From positions 1,674,001-1,738,000 of the forward strand of contig NZ_CP089309.1 of NCBI RefSeq assembly GCF_021228795.1: a stretch of 64,000 nt of DNA, read 5' to 3'. Below are positions 1-8,876 of the stretch, piece by piece; the stretch's first letter is position 1, and each line of letters begins with the position of its first letter. A program made the translations under genes and the position numbers. Under the pieces are notes generated by a model, which ran no database searches, had not been told where the DNA came from, and saw only the letters and a list, made by a program, of their open reading frames with translations. Origin of the DNA: Thiocapsa bogorovii. Lineage in GTDB: Bacteria > Pseudomonadota > Gammaproteobacteria > Chromatiales > Chromatiaceae.

Positions 1-1453
1 CGGGGTTGGCGTTGTTGCAGGCGACCGGGACCGGGACCAGGCCAGCGCTCAGGTTGGTGCGCGGGTTGGTTGCATAGAGCTCCATGGCGATGTCTGCCAT
101 GGTGTTGGAGACCGAATCCGCAAAGGGACTCCCGAATGATCCGTCGCGATTGCCGACCCCTGCGCTGGTCCAATTGTTGGCATAGCCATCGGTGAGCAGG
201 ACACCGAAATTCATCTGGCAAGCTTCTTGGATCGGCGCATTTCCATCCGTGCGCTTAAATTGAGCCCGCATGTGATTGACGGCTTCCCGGTTCGGCGTGC
301 CGCCAGAATTCAGATCTTCATAGATCTGCTCGAAGAAGTCCGACCGTTGGGTCGTATTGGAAAGATCGCGAATCGTCAGGTCGGTCGCGGGGCTCGGCAG
401 GCTGTTGATTCGGTAAGCCCCGATGCGGAAGCCCTCGATATCCTTAAAGGCGAAGCCGATCGCCCCGCGGGCCGAAGCGTGGCGCTTGCGGTAATATGTA
501 AACCAATTGGCGAAGTTTTGGATTGCCGCCTCATAGGCTGCTGTCGACTCGAAATTTTCGGGGCGAATCTCGTAACGGGTCATGGTCGAACCGTCGGGGG
601 CCCGACCATCTTCGGATGTGGCGCTCGGCTTGTAACCGAAGCCCTCCGGAAGAGACGTCCCCGGAGAGAGAAAAAAGGTCGCCGGGTAGAAGGAAATGGG
701 CACACCCCTTACCGAGTCTATCGCGCGGTCGGTCGACAATGTTTTCCATTCCTTCGGGTTGCTCCAATCGTAGAATCGGGTCCCTGCGGGAATCACCATG
801 CCAGGAAACATACGGAAAACATGGTTATCGTCAGTTCGCTCTCGCAGTGCCGTCAGATTATAGGTTTCGGTTCCGCGCGTCGGATCCGTCTTGGCAGCGG
901 CCGGGTTGGAATTCTCGAAGCTATAGCCGCCCTGATCGGGCCAAGGCGTGTAGGTTCTGCTTGGGTCGAAGTAGGCGGCGTTGTACTCGGGCGAGCGCGT
1001 GAACGCGAACGCTCCGATCGGCGGCACCGCGTAATGGTCGTTGCTGCTGTCGGTATAGGCCCGCCTGCCGCTGGTCAGACCGCTGCCGTTGGGGAAGAGA
1101 TAGACGAATTTCTTCCAGGTACCGTCCGCGGAGCCGACACGGTTGAAGTTGATGACGCCGGTTTCACGCTGCCCGTCTACATTCCAGCCGGTAAATGAAT
1201 TGTCATTCGTATTCCACCAGAGCGCGCCATCATTGGCCGGCATCAGGACCTCGGAGTCCATGGAGCCCGAGTCGTCGACCGCCAGAACGAGCGCCGGGAT
1301 CACCGGCGGCATCACGAACAGCGGGGTGTTGGCGATCGTGACCTCCGCGTGCAGCGCGGGCGCACCTCCAAACGCTAGGCCAATGCCGAGCATGAATGAA
1401 CCGAGCCTGGACATCAGCGGTGTGATCGATCTAGTTCCCTGTTGCCCTCTCAT
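1..1453 (-). CDS. pilY1: PilY1 type IV pilus tip adhesin, N-terminal part (cut by window edge)
   Basis: N-terminal 484 codons of a PilY1-like protein; the rest lies left of the window. The chosen start (ATG at 1453) follows a GGAG-like ribosome site and begins a signal peptide ending near LHA-EVT around residue 38. A von Willebrand A domain follows at once, with the metal-binding DDSGSM motif near residues 56-61 and, near the window edge, the LLTDGYAN strand typical of such domains. PilY1 sits at the pilus tip and helps extension and surface attachment. It is the last gene seen of the fimT-pilV-pilW-pilX-pilY1 operon, about 70 bp after pilX, which is the usual order in gammaproteobacteria. 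The C-terminal beta-propeller cannot be checked. Confidence 0.9.
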   Translation of the reverse strand, partial: MRGQQGTRSITPLMSRLGSFMLGIGLAFGGAPALHAEVTIANTPLFVMPPVIPALVLAVDDSGSMDSEVLMPANDGALWWNTNDNSFTGWNVDGQRETGVINFNRVGSADGTWKKFVYLFPNGSGLTSGRRAYTDSSNDHYAVPPIGAFAFTRSPEYNAAYFDPSRTYTPWPDQGGYSFENSNPAAAKTDPTRGTETYNLTALRERTDDNHVFRMFPGMVIPAGTRFYDWSNPKEWKTLSTDRAIDSVRGVPISFYPATFFLSPGTSLPEGFGYKPSATSEDGRAPDGSTMTRYEIRPENFESTAAYEAAIQNFANWFTYYRKRHASARGAIGFAFKDIEGFRIGAYRINSLPSPATDLTIRDLSNTTQRSDFFEQIYEDLNSGGTPNREAVNHMRAQFKRTDGNAPIQEACQMNFGVLLTDGYANNWTSAGVGNRDGSFGSPFADSVSNTMADIAMELYATNPRTNLSAGLVPVPVACNNANP

Positions 1454-1524
1454 CTCCGGTTCCTCCATCGAACGAGCATTTACGAAGCGCCCCTGTTCTC
1501 TTCCCATGCACGAACGTCACTGTC

Positions 1525-2040
1525 TCAAGGCGGCTCCACGACGGACTGCAAAATCACCACGGCCTTATCGGTGCCACCCACGCCACGCGCGGTAACCTGA
1601 TAGCCGTACTGCCAGCGCGGCGGCAGGGTGACGCCGATTCGGTTCATCTTGCGCACTGGATCCACATAAAAGACGGGGGCCGACGGTAAACCGAGATTCT
1701 CCGCGGTGCCGGTCGATTCCGGGTTGGTCCCGCCCCATTGAGCCGGATCCGGGTCCAGTCCCAGCTCATCGAGCGCAGCCTCAAGATCCTTTGTTGCCGC
1801 GATGGATGTGTCGTTGAGCACTGCCAACTCACCAGCCCGCAGGGCCGCTTCGGCGGCCTGGAAGGCAAGCTCGCGATCACGGACGTTGCCCGCCATGCGC
1901 TCCTGCAAGATCGTGGAGCGCATCGCCGTGATGCCGACGACGGTCATCACGAGCATGAACATGAGTGCCACCACCAAGACCACCCCTTTCTGGCGCGGCC
2001 AGCGATTCCGATCGGAGTTAGGCCTGCGTGATCTGATCAT
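1525..2040 (-). CDS. pilX: PilX minor pilin
   Basis: 171-residue minor pilin. After a short basic leader comes QKGVVLVVALMFMLVMTVVG, a hydrophobic helix like other PilX N-termini, followed by the PilX signature around ERMAGNVRDRELAFQAAEAA. It is atypical of pilins in having no Glu at position 5 after the cleavage Gly, which is normal for PilX. PilX joins the minor pilin complex that primes type IV pilus assembly in the inner membrane. Its start overlaps the end of pilW by 4 bp (ATGA), so translation is probably coupled. Confidence 0.92.
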   Translation of the reverse strand: MIRSRRPNSDRNRWPRQKGVVLVVALMFMLVMTVVGITAMRSTILQERMAGNVRDRELAFQAAEAALRAGELAVLNDTSIAATKDLEAALDELGLDPDPAQWGGTNPESTGTAENLGLPSAPVFYVDPVRKMNRIGVTLPPRWQYGYQVTARGVGGTDKAVVILQSVVEPP

Positions 2041-3056
2041 GGGAGTCGATTCCGGATCGCGATGGTTGCCGTTTCGACGCGCCGCAGGCGGTGATCGTCA
2101 GGTTCCAGCAGGGCGCCGTTGAAGGGGATGGCTTGCGGGCTATCGACCAAATTGTCTTCCGCGCTCACTAGAAGCAAGGCGATCCGAACCGCGACGACAT
2201 TGCCCCAATTGCCGTTCACCTCGGCCGCCGTTTGATACGCTTCTAATCCCGGCGCGCCGCTCGTGTCTACGCCGTAGAGGATCTGCATGTCGTGGATGCC
2301 CGGAAGGACTTCAGCGGGGTTGCCGTCCTCCACCGGCCGTCCACCTTTGAACCGCCAGATTGCACGGCACGGCGGGGCGCCCGGTTCGACATTCTCGCAG
2401 TCACTGATGAAAAAGGTCGTGTCGATGTAGGACATCACATCGGCATCCAGCAGATATGCCTTGGAGAGAGCGTCGTGTTGAACTCTGAAGAAGCCCTTCG
2501 TATCTTCTTTGTCGACGATTTTGGTTGCTTGAAATACGTCTACGCTCGAGCAATCGGAGATGATCAGGATGTCCATTTTGTCCCATCTGTCGGCGTTGCG
2601 ATTGATCCTTAAGGCAACGTCTTCATTGCCCGCCGACATTGCTTTCGTCAGATGCGCGAACGACCCCCCCCCTCCGCGGACGGTCATCTGGTCCGTGCCG
2701 GAAGTGACGAGACGCCCGCCGACCAAGGTTCCCGACGCAACGTCGTCGAGCCCCGATATGATCGTGCCCGCGTCCAAGCTCAGACTCAGCCCGTCGACGT
2801 TCGCCACATGGACTTGAAGGTTGCGGTCACCGAGCCGCGCGCAGCCGATAAAACCGGCCATACGAACCGTTCGCCCCAACAGATCGAAGGCGTAGCGTCC
2901 GTTCTCCTGGGACCGCGAGACGGCCTCCATGGCTCGATAGGTCTGTTTGCTGCCGAGATAGACGCTCAGGATCCCGGTCGTAAGGAAGAGGCCCAAGACC
3001 AGCGAGACCAGGATCTCGACGATCGTCAATCCCGACTGTTTGGATCTTGATGTCAT
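2037..3056 (-). CDS. pilW: PilW minor pilin
   Basis: 339-residue protein with a type III prepilin leader. Cleavage is expected in KQSG/LTIVEILVSLVLGLF, with Glu at mature position 5, then a hydrophobic helix and a long pilin head. The motif SRSQENGRYAFDLLGRTVRM is typical of PilW. It is a component of the pilus-priming complex processed by the PilD prepilin peptidase. It starts 8 bp after pilV and overlaps pilX by 4 bp, within the minor pilin operon. Confidence 0.92.
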   Translation of the reverse strand: MTSRSKQSGLTIVEILVSLVLGLFLTTGILSVYLGSKQTYRAMEAVSRSQENGRYAFDLLGRTVRMAGFIGCARLGDRNLQVHVANVDGLSLSLDAGTIISGLDDVASGTLVGGRLVTSGTDQMTVRGGGGSFAHLTKAMSAGNEDVALRINRNADRWDKMDILIISDCSSVDVFQATKIVDKEDTKGFFRVQHDALSKAYLLDADVMSYIDTTFFISDCENVEPGAPPCRAIWRFKGGRPVEDGNPAEVLPGIHDMQILYGVDTSGAPGLEAYQTAAEVNGNWGNVVAVRIALLLVSAEDNLVDSPQAIPFNGALLEPDDHRLRRVETATIAIRNRLP

Positions 3057-3064
3057 GTTCGACC

Positions 3065-3562
3065 TCAGATTTCAGTGGCCATGGTCAGCTTGAAGAATTT
3101 CGCATCCTTACCATCCGCGGCCGGTTTCTCCATGCACTGAACACTGATGCTGACAATCTCGTCGTGGCCGGTAACCTGACCGACACTCCCCAGGCACTGT
3201 GGTAACAGACAGGCGAAGGCATTGCACCATTCAGCGAGGTCGTTCTCGGCCACGGAGCCTACGTCGGCGATGACGAGTTCGGGATCACATTCAGCCTCCT
3301 CGCAGGCGCCGACGTACGCACCCGCGAGCGCAGCGGGACGATTGGTCCGCATCCGGTCGGCCATCTCATGCGCCATCTGAGTCGCCTGACCGCGGATGTC
3401 GGCCTGCCGCGAGAGCCGCAGCGCGCTGCCCTGCAAGGCCGCGAGGCCCAGCAGGCCGACGGCCAGGATGACCATGCTGATCAGCACCTCGATCAAGCCG
3501 ACGCCCCGCTGCCTACGCGGCGAGCGGCATGGCTGAGAGGGATAAGCTGCGTTTTTGTTCAT
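3065..3562 (-). CDS. pilV: PilV minor pilin
   Basis: 165-residue minor pilin with leader RRQRG/VGLIEVLISMVILAVG (Glu5 present) and the PilV-typical stretch LSRQADIRGQATQMAHEMAD. Four cysteines in the head (two at CEEAEC, two in the second half) may form disulfides. It lies 4 bp from fimT and 8 bp from pilW in one transcription unit. PilV is needed for assembly or stability of type IV pili in well-studied relatives. Confidence 0.9.
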   Translation of the reverse strand: MNKNAAYPSQPCRSPRRQRGVGLIEVLISMVILAVGLLGLAALQGSALRLSRQADIRGQATQMAHEMADRMRTNRPAALAGAYVGACEEAECDPELVIADVGSVAENDLAEWCNAFACLLPQCLGSVGQVTGHDEIVSISVQCMEKPAADGKDAKFFKLTMATEI

Positions 3563-3566
3563 TGAG

Positions 3567-4121
3567 TCAGCATCCCGAGCGAATGACGCTGATTCGACCG
3601 GTCACGCCGACGTCGATTGTGCGCGCGTTCTTTCCTGTGCAACCGGTCGTCTTATGCGAAAAGGTTCCTTTTTTCACCACATCACCCGCCGCGCGATAGC
3701 GCACGTGTGCCGGACCGGAAAAGGTCGCGACCCCCGTCATAGCCTCCTCCACGCGTAAGACCTCGCCGACAACAGGGTTGGCGGTCGTATCGTCACTCGC
3801 ATTGGTGTCGACGAAGATGATCCAGCCGCCATCCCAGACGGTGCCGCCCGTGCAGGTGGCCTGGTCGGTGGAGGGACAGATCGAGACATGTTGGCCGCGT
3901 TTGACGGCCTCGCTGCGGGCCAGGCTCAGCGCCGTGACCAGGGCATTTGCCTGGGTCGTGGCCCGGTTGTTCTGGATGAGATCGCGAAAGCTCGGGACAC
4001 CCAATGTGAGCACGATCGCGGCGATCGCGACGGTGACCATGAGTTCGAGTAGCGTAAAGCCGCCACATGCGTTGCGCGCAGGGGAAGCAGGACAAGGAAA
4101 CTCGGGAAAGGCTACAACCAT
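3567..4121 (-). CDS. fimT: FimT/GspH-type minor pilin
   Basis: 184-residue pseudopilin with leader CGG/FTLLELMVTVAIAAIV (Glu5 present) and a GspH/FimT head domain. The early motif SLARSEAVKRG followed by ICPS and GGWIIFVD is characteristic of FimT/FimU. It is the first gene of the minor pilin operon. The ATG at 4121 has an AGAGG ribosome site 6-7 bp upstream. FimT-type proteins take part in pilus priming and in some species bind DNA during natural transformation; which role applies here is not visible. Confidence 0.88.
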   Translation of the reverse strand: MVVAFPEFPCPASPARNACGGFTLLELMVTVAIAAIVLTLGVPSFRDLIQNNRATTQANALVTALSLARSEAVKRGQHVSICPSTDQATCTGGTVWDGGWIIFVDTNASDDTTANPVVGEVLRVEEAMTGVATFSGPAHVRYRAAGDVVKKGTFSHKTTGCTGKNARTIDVGVTGRISVIRSGC

Positions 4122-4169
4122 GTGACCTCTCTTTTTTCAGTCAGTTGAAATAAGCACAAAGCATGCCCT

Positions 4170-4268
4170 GGGGCGCTATTCAGGGGCGCTATTCAGGGGC
4201 GCTATTCAGGGGCGCTATTCAGGGGCGCTATTCAGGGGCGCTATTCAGGGGCGCTATTCAGGGGCGCT
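4170..4268. repeat. 13-bp tandem repeat, seven full copies plus eight bases
   Basis: The unit GGGGCGCTATTCA is repeated seven times without a mismatch from 4170 to 4260, then GGGGCGCT starts an eighth copy. It lies 48 bp upstream of the fimT start codon, in the promoter region of the minor pilin operon, so copy-number change could affect its transcription (inference). There are no spacers, so it is not CRISPR. Confidence 0.97.
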
Positions 4269-4862
4269 GCTCGGTCTCGTCGCCTATGCTGCTTCTTCAA
4301 CCGTACTGACGACGATTCGAACAATACTTTCGATCAAAATAGTAGCATAGCGACCTTCCAAAATCCGGGGCGATTCGCGACGCGGCGCACATCCCGGACA
4401 TGGAGATGGAGATGGACCGACGGTCGGGCCATCCGCTAACATCGCGATTGAGGCGTGCAGGATACGTTCGATCTACTTGTCGCCTTGGCCTCGGGTCCGG
4501 GATCGTCGGCGTCGATCGGCCTCCGTCCGGCAGATTGAAACGACCAAGAACTCGTCGGCTCCGAACCATGCGCATCGTCCTCATCCTGATCGTCGCCTCT
4601 TGGGGAACCATCGCGCTTTTGACCTTCGCGACCACATCTGGGCGCCTTGCCTCGCCGCACATCCGGGTGTCTGCAGCCGAGAAAGTCTTTAGCGGAGACT
4701 CATCGACACCGAGCTGACCGACCGTATTTCGACATTCTCGGCCAATCAACGTCCTGTTTCGTCATATTCGGCCCGCCCGCCGAAGACGACCAGCGCCTCC
4801 TTTAGAGCCTCGCCTGCAACGCCTCGCCGATCCCGCGCCACGCGGGCATAATACCGTAGCCT
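4269..4862. other. No confident gene
   Basis: About 590 bp between the 13-bp repeat and the pilin promoter. A plus-strand reading frame near 4568-4717 has a hydrophobic start (MRIVLILIVASWG), but no recognisable domain or ribosome site, so I do not call it. Confidence 0.5.
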
Positions 4863-4878
4863 TGGTCGATTTATTGCT
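4863..4878 (+). promoter_or_regulatory. Probable sigma-54 (-24/-12) promoter of the pilin gene
   Basis: TGGTCGATTTATTGCT places GG and GC exactly 10 bases apart, the essential sigma-54 spacing, with a good TTGCT -12 half. The -24 half departs from TGGCAC. It lies about 85 bp before the pilin ATG. Pilin genes of many gammaproteobacteria are sigma-54/PilR dependent, which fits. Confidence 0.6.
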
Positions 4879-4961
4879 TAGATATCCGGAGACCTAGCGG
4901 CATTCTGAAGCCCGAGATCCGGACTCCTTCGCCGATCAAAATTCAGACGGAGGCACGAGAC

Positions 4962-5564
4962 ATGCGCGGAATCATTCAAGGGCACTGGCGCGAAGAGGCA
5001 CGGATCCGGGGCTTCACCCTGATCGAGATCATGATTGTCGTCGCCGTGATCGGCATCCTGGCCGCCATCGCGCTGCCGGCCTATCAGCACTATACCGTCC
5101 GCAGCAAAGTCAGCGAAGGGTTGGGGTTTGCCTCGGCCGCGAAGGTCGCGGTGGTATCTGCCTATTCCGGCGGCGAACTTCCCGCAAACAACGCCGAGGC
5201 CGGATTGCCCGAAGCAGGGGATGTCCAAAGCCAGTACGTGGACTCAATCCAGATCGAAGAAGGCGGCAATATCCGAGTCACGTTCAACGAAACCATCCCG
5301 CAACTTGACGGGCTAAGCGTCATGCTGGCGGCGAAAGACCGCGGCGGCGCCATCGATTGGTGCTGCTACAGTCCGGATATCGAAGCGCGGTATATGCCGG
5401 CGACCTGCCGAGATGATGCGCAGTGCGAGGAAACTCCTACACCTGTAGAGGAAACTCCTACACCTGTAGAGGAAGCTCCTATACCTATATGTCAAGCCAG
5501 GGGCTGCCGCTGCCCGGACGGTTGGATTTACAAACAGAAAAAGAACATCTGCCAAAAGGATTGA
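4962..5564 (+). CDS. Type IV pilin with Pro/Glu repeat and Cys-rich tail
   Basis: 200-residue type IV pilin. A 17-residue basic leader ends in RIRG and the mature protein begins [18 protein letters not shown] with Glu5, a textbook class-a pilin helix. The head follows PilA/PilE up to about residue 145. Beyond this is an unusual tail: three heptad repeats ([21 protein letters not shown]) and a cysteine-rich end ([11 protein letters not shown]...C). The tail cysteines may form extra disulfides, or the tail may be a glycosylated or adhesive extension (inference). GGAGG lies 8 bp before the ATG and a sigma-54-like promoter lies upstream. It could be the major pilin or a paralogue. Confidence 0.88.
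   Translation: MRGIIQGHWREEARIRGFTLIEIMIVVAVIGILAAIALPAYQHYTVRSKVSEGLGFASAAKVAVVSAYSGGELPANNAEAGLPEAGDVQSQYVDSIQIEEGGNIRVTFNETIPQLDGLSVMLAAKDRGGAIDWCCYSPDIEARYMPATCRDDAQCEETPTPVEETPTPVEEAPIPICQARGCRCPDGWIYKQKKNICQKD
5427..5489 (+). repeat. 21-bp in-frame tandem repeat inside the pilin gene
   Basis: The unit GAGGAAACTCCTACACCTGTA occurs twice identically (5427-5447, 5448-5468), then once with four changes (5469-5489). It encodes the E-E/A-T/P heptads of the pilin tail. Gain or loss of units would keep the reading frame. Confidence 0.95.
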
Positions 5565-6300
5565 TGTCGACTGAGTAGGGGCTCCCGAAACGTTTGAAAC
5601 ACGGATAGGAAGACCAAGTGCCGCTGCGAGTCCAGGGTCCTTGAGGGCGGCCTCGAATATGAGTCTGGCGAGCGATGGGACGAGATTTAGCGGCGCAGAG
5701 AACAGACACGAGAAAATCAAGGAGCGACGACACCCTCTCTCGCGGGAGAAAGCGGATACCGCACGGTGCGCCGCCCGAATTCAACTCGGCCTCAAGCTGG
5801 CCGATGACGTCCCAGTCCGGCATCGGCTCGGGAGCATCGTTCCAGGCGGGCCGCCCTCCGGCAAACCCGACGGCGCTACGTCCGCTATGAGTGCCCTTGC
5901 CGCCGTTGCTGTTCGCAGAGCCGATGTCTCCTTCGGGTCGGGAACAGCCTATCGCCGACCCGCAGAGGTCCCAGGGTTGGAGGGCGAAGGCACCAGAAGT
6001 GAAGCCAGTCGGGCAGCGTCCGCTTTCTGGACTCTCGGTCGGATTTCCTCCTCCACGGCCAGCGACCGCACTGCGCGTTGACCGGACGCTGAGGCGGAAT
6101 GAGCCAGTGACCGGAATTGGCCGACAACTGCCAGACAAGCCATCGGCCATAGCGGCCACTCCTAACCAATGCAACTTCGGCCCGCTTTGCGCGACGGAGC
6201 GGTCGTAATCTGTCGACGAAGACTTCGGGTTCCGGGCTGGACAAGCGGTGTCCCGGGTCGATGCAGACGACCACGCAGGCGCTGGAGATGAAGGCCCCGC
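5565..6300. other. No recognisable gene
   Basis: About 735 bp. Long open frames exist on both strands but have low-complexity Arg/Ser/Pro composition, no ribosome site and no domain I recognise. It probably holds decayed DNA leading into the methyltransferase remnant. Confidence 0.5.
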
Positions 6301-6680
6301 CATTTCAGCCGGAGAAGATCCCCCTCAGCCGGAGAAGATCCCCGAGCTCGGCTGTGGGAACGGTGGGACGACCATGGTGCTGGCCGCGCAAACCGGTGCG
6401 CGAATCACGGCGATCGACACGGAAAATGCCGCGTTCGCGCGTCCGCGGCAGGTTTCGCCGATCGCATCGATGCGCGCGGTCTGGACAGGGCGCGTCTGCC
6501 GGTCCCGGACCAGCCGGATAACGTGGTCTGGGCTGAGCGCAGCGGGTACATCATCAGCGTCGACACCGCGCTCGAGGCCTGGCGGTCGATGCTGCGGAAG
6601 GGCGGTATACCGGCGTGCTCCGACATCGTCTGGTGCTGACCGCCTGAGCGGCGAGCTGTTCGTGTTGGAGCGCCGCTGAA
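6300..6680 (+). pseudogene. Class I SAM-dependent methyltransferase remnant
   Basis: One frame gives the SAM-binding motif ELGCGNGGTTMVLAAQTGA and the acidic ITAID strand. The continuation is in other frames: GFADRIDARGLD, then NVVWAERSGYIISVDTALEAWRSMLRKGG and a DIVW end, the usual order of a small methyltransferase. At least one frameshift near 6440 and loss of both ends make it non-functional. No intact start is visible. Confidence 0.65.
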
Positions 6681-6748
6681 GCTGCTTGCTCTGCGTCGGT
6701 CAAGCGATCGGGCCAGCGTTCGCGATCCTTTTCAACAGAGAAGACACC

Positions 6749-7288
6749 ATGGAGTTTTCGATAGGCGCCGACGGCCGAGAAGAGGACATCATCGACCTTT
6801 TCACCGCGACCTTCACCGCGTCCGAGGGTCGTAGAGAAGGCGCGCTGATCGGAAATCTCGTGCGGAACCTGCTGGGCGGCACGGCGGAGAAGGATCTCTT
6901 CGTCTTCACTGCCGAGCAGGACGGCGCGATCATCGGTGGCGTCCTCTGCTCTCGGCTGAGCTACGCGCAGGATGATCGGAGCTTGTTCGTTCTCGCCCCC
7001 GTCGCCGTGGCCACCGATCAGCAAGGAAACGGCATCGGGCAGAAGCTGCTGACCCATGCCCTGGCTGGGCTTCGCAGTGCTGGTGTCGACATCGCCATCA
7101 CCTATGGCGATCCGAACGACTATGCCAAGGTCGGCTTCATGCCGATCAGCGAGGCGGACGCGCAAGCGCCCTTCAAGCTAAGCCAACCCGAAGGCTGGCT
7201 GGCACAGCCGTTGAACGGTCATGAGATAACGCCGCTGCAAGGCCCGTCCCGCTGCGTCGAGGCGCTGGATGATCCCGTGTTCTGGTAA
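6749..7288 (+). CDS. GNAT family N-acetyltransferase (YhbS-like)
   Basis: 179 residues from the ATG at 6749, preferred over upstream starts because the family begins at this point and AGAGAAG precedes it. The acetyl-CoA loop is seen as LAPVAVATDQQGNGIGQKLL, the Q/R-x-x-G-x-G/A type, around residues 85-104, followed by the ITYGDPNDYAKVGF region typical of YhbS-like enzymes (GDPxYYxRxGF). It probably acetylates a small molecule or protein in the cytoplasm; the substrate cannot be told. It stands alone between two pseudogenes. Confidence 0.85.
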   Translation: MEFSIGADGREEDIIDLFTATFTASEGRREGALIGNLVRNLLGGTAEKDLFVFTAEQDGAIIGGVLCSRLSYAQDDRSLFVLAPVAVATDQQGNGIGQKLLTHALAGLRSAGVDIAITYGDPNDYAKVGFMPISEADAQAPFKLSQPEGWLAQPLNGHEITPLQGPSRCVEALDDPVFW

Positions 7289-7299
7289 GCGCCACAGTG

Positions 7300-8292
7300 A
7301 TGGATTCTGATGACTCCAAACGCCTTCACTGCAGCGCAACTGCGGGGGCTGCCAGCGGCAATCCGGCGACGCTCGAAGCGCTTGGCTGGGACCCGTTCTT
7401 CGCACAACAGGCCAGCCTCGAGGCGCTCTCCGAAACGCCCCCGGTGCGCGTCGTCGCGGTGCACCGCAGCGGCCTACAGATCGTCGGCGTCGACATCGAC
7501 GAGCACCTCCCGCCGCGCGCCGTGCACCAACCGGCAGCTGCAACTGATCGCGGCGAATATCGACACGGCCTTCGTTGTCACCTCCTGTAATCAGGATTTC
7601 AACCTGGCCCGGCTGGAGCGCTATGTCGCCCTGGCCTTCGAGGCGGAGATCGCACCGTCATCGTGCTGACCAAGGCTGACCTCGTGACGAATCTGCAAAT
7701 CCGGGTCGACGCTGCCCGCATCATCTCGGAGCGGGTGCCGGTTGTTGCCCTCGACGCCCGTGGGGACGAACCAGCGCAGGTGCTGTCGCCCTGGTGTAAG
7801 CCAGGCCGGACGGTCGCATTCCTTGGGTCGTCGGGTGTCGGGAAATCCACCCTGACCAACGCCCTGGCTGGCACCGATGCCATCGCGACCCAGGCCATCC
7901 GCGAAGACGACGCGAGAGGGCGCCATACGACGACACGTCGCGAGCTCCATCTCATCGCCGGCGGCGGCCTCGTCCTCGACACACCGGGTATGCGGGAACT
8001 GCAGTTGACAGATGCCGTGTCCAGCATCGCCGATACCTTCGAGGACATTCAGACCCTGTCGGCTCAATGCCGGTTTGGCAATTGCCGGCACGAGCGCGAG
8101 CCCGGCTGCGCTGTCCGGGATGCGCTCGAGCATGGCCGACTCGACCCTGCGCGACGAGCCTGCCGGCGCAAGCTCCTGGCGGAGGACAGCTTCAACTCCG
8201 CGAGTCTCGCCGAGCGCCGGACAAGAGACCGCACATTCGGCAAGATGGTCCGACGGGTGATGAAGGAGAGCACATCACGCCGACGACCTTGA
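7300..8292 (+). pseudogene. rsgA: RsgA (YjeQ/EngC) ribosome-assembly GTPase, broken
   Basis: Homology to the circularly permuted GTPase RsgA runs through three frames. The N-terminus (LEALGWDPFFAQQ, VVAVHRSG) is in one frame. QLQLIAANIDTAFVVTSCNQ and LERYVALA are in a second. G4 LTKADL, G1 GSSGVGKSTL, G3 DTPGMREL and the zinc-knuckle cysteines (CRFGNCRHEREPGC) are in the third. The join near 7535 also lacks most of the OB-fold, so an internal deletion has occurred, and a one-base shift lies near 7660. The last frame could make a protein from 7663 but would lack the N-terminal domain. Confidence 0.85.
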
Positions 8293-8384
8293 TCAAGGTC
8301 CGCTCTGCAAAGTCGCGTGATGGCTATGGCTGGACATCGCGCCGACCCACGCGGAAACGACCGCATCCCGAGGGGGCTGCATTG

Positions 8385-8876
8385 ATGAGTCATTGCTGGA
8401 ACCAGCGGGGTTCGCACCCGCTCAGCGACCGTTCGAAGAATCGGTTGCTCAGTCTCGGTCTGCGCCTCGCCCTGAGCTTGGGGCTCTTCTGTTCGACTGC
8501 GGTCACGGCATCACAGGCGCCACTCACCGGGCTTGCACCGCTGCGCTGGCAGCAGCGCATCATCCTGGTCGATGGGCAGCAAATCCCGGATGCCGTCGAG
8601 CGCCTGCGCAGAGCACAGGAGGCGATCGATGAGCGCGACATCCTCTGGTTCGTCAACCAGCAGGGCCGACTCCAGAGCAACTATCCAGGGCCGCTCGACG
8701 GTGCGCTTGCGGCGGAGCTGAAACGGCAGTACTTCAGCCGGTCCGATGCCGCTGTCTTCCTGATCGGCAAAGACGGGGGTCTCAAGACCGGCGATCAGCG
8801 CTTAGACCTGCCACGGCTGTTCGAGCGCATCGATGCGATGCCGATGCGACGACGGGAGATGGAGGGCGGTGAATGA
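8385..8876 (+). CDS. DUF4174 domain protein, secreted
   Basis: 163 residues. An N-terminal signal peptide has a basic start and a hydrophobic core (LLSLGLRLALSLGLFCSTA), with cleavage expected near TAVTA-SQA. The remainder (LRWQQRIILVDG to LIGKDGGLKTGDQRLDLPRLFERIDAMPMRRREM) matches the DUF4174 family, a small thioredoxin-like periplasmic domain of unknown role in which the RRxE end is conserved. The stop overlaps the next start by 4 bp (ATGA), so the two products are probably made together. Confidence 0.8.
   Translation: MSHCWNQRGSHPLSDRSKNRLLSLGLRLALSLGLFCSTAVTASQAPLTGLAPLRWQQRIILVDGQQIPDAVERLRRAQEAIDERDILWFVNQQGRLQSNYPGPLDGALAAELKRQYFSRSDAAVFLIGKDGGLKTGDQRLDLPRLFERIDAMPMRRREMEGGE

Noticed and set aside
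4170-4268. CRISPR array or iterons
   Set aside because: No spacers, and no replication gene near; a plain tandem repeat.
5565-6303. 272-codon minus-strand frame
   Set aside because: Ser/Arg/Pro-rich, no start support and no domain.
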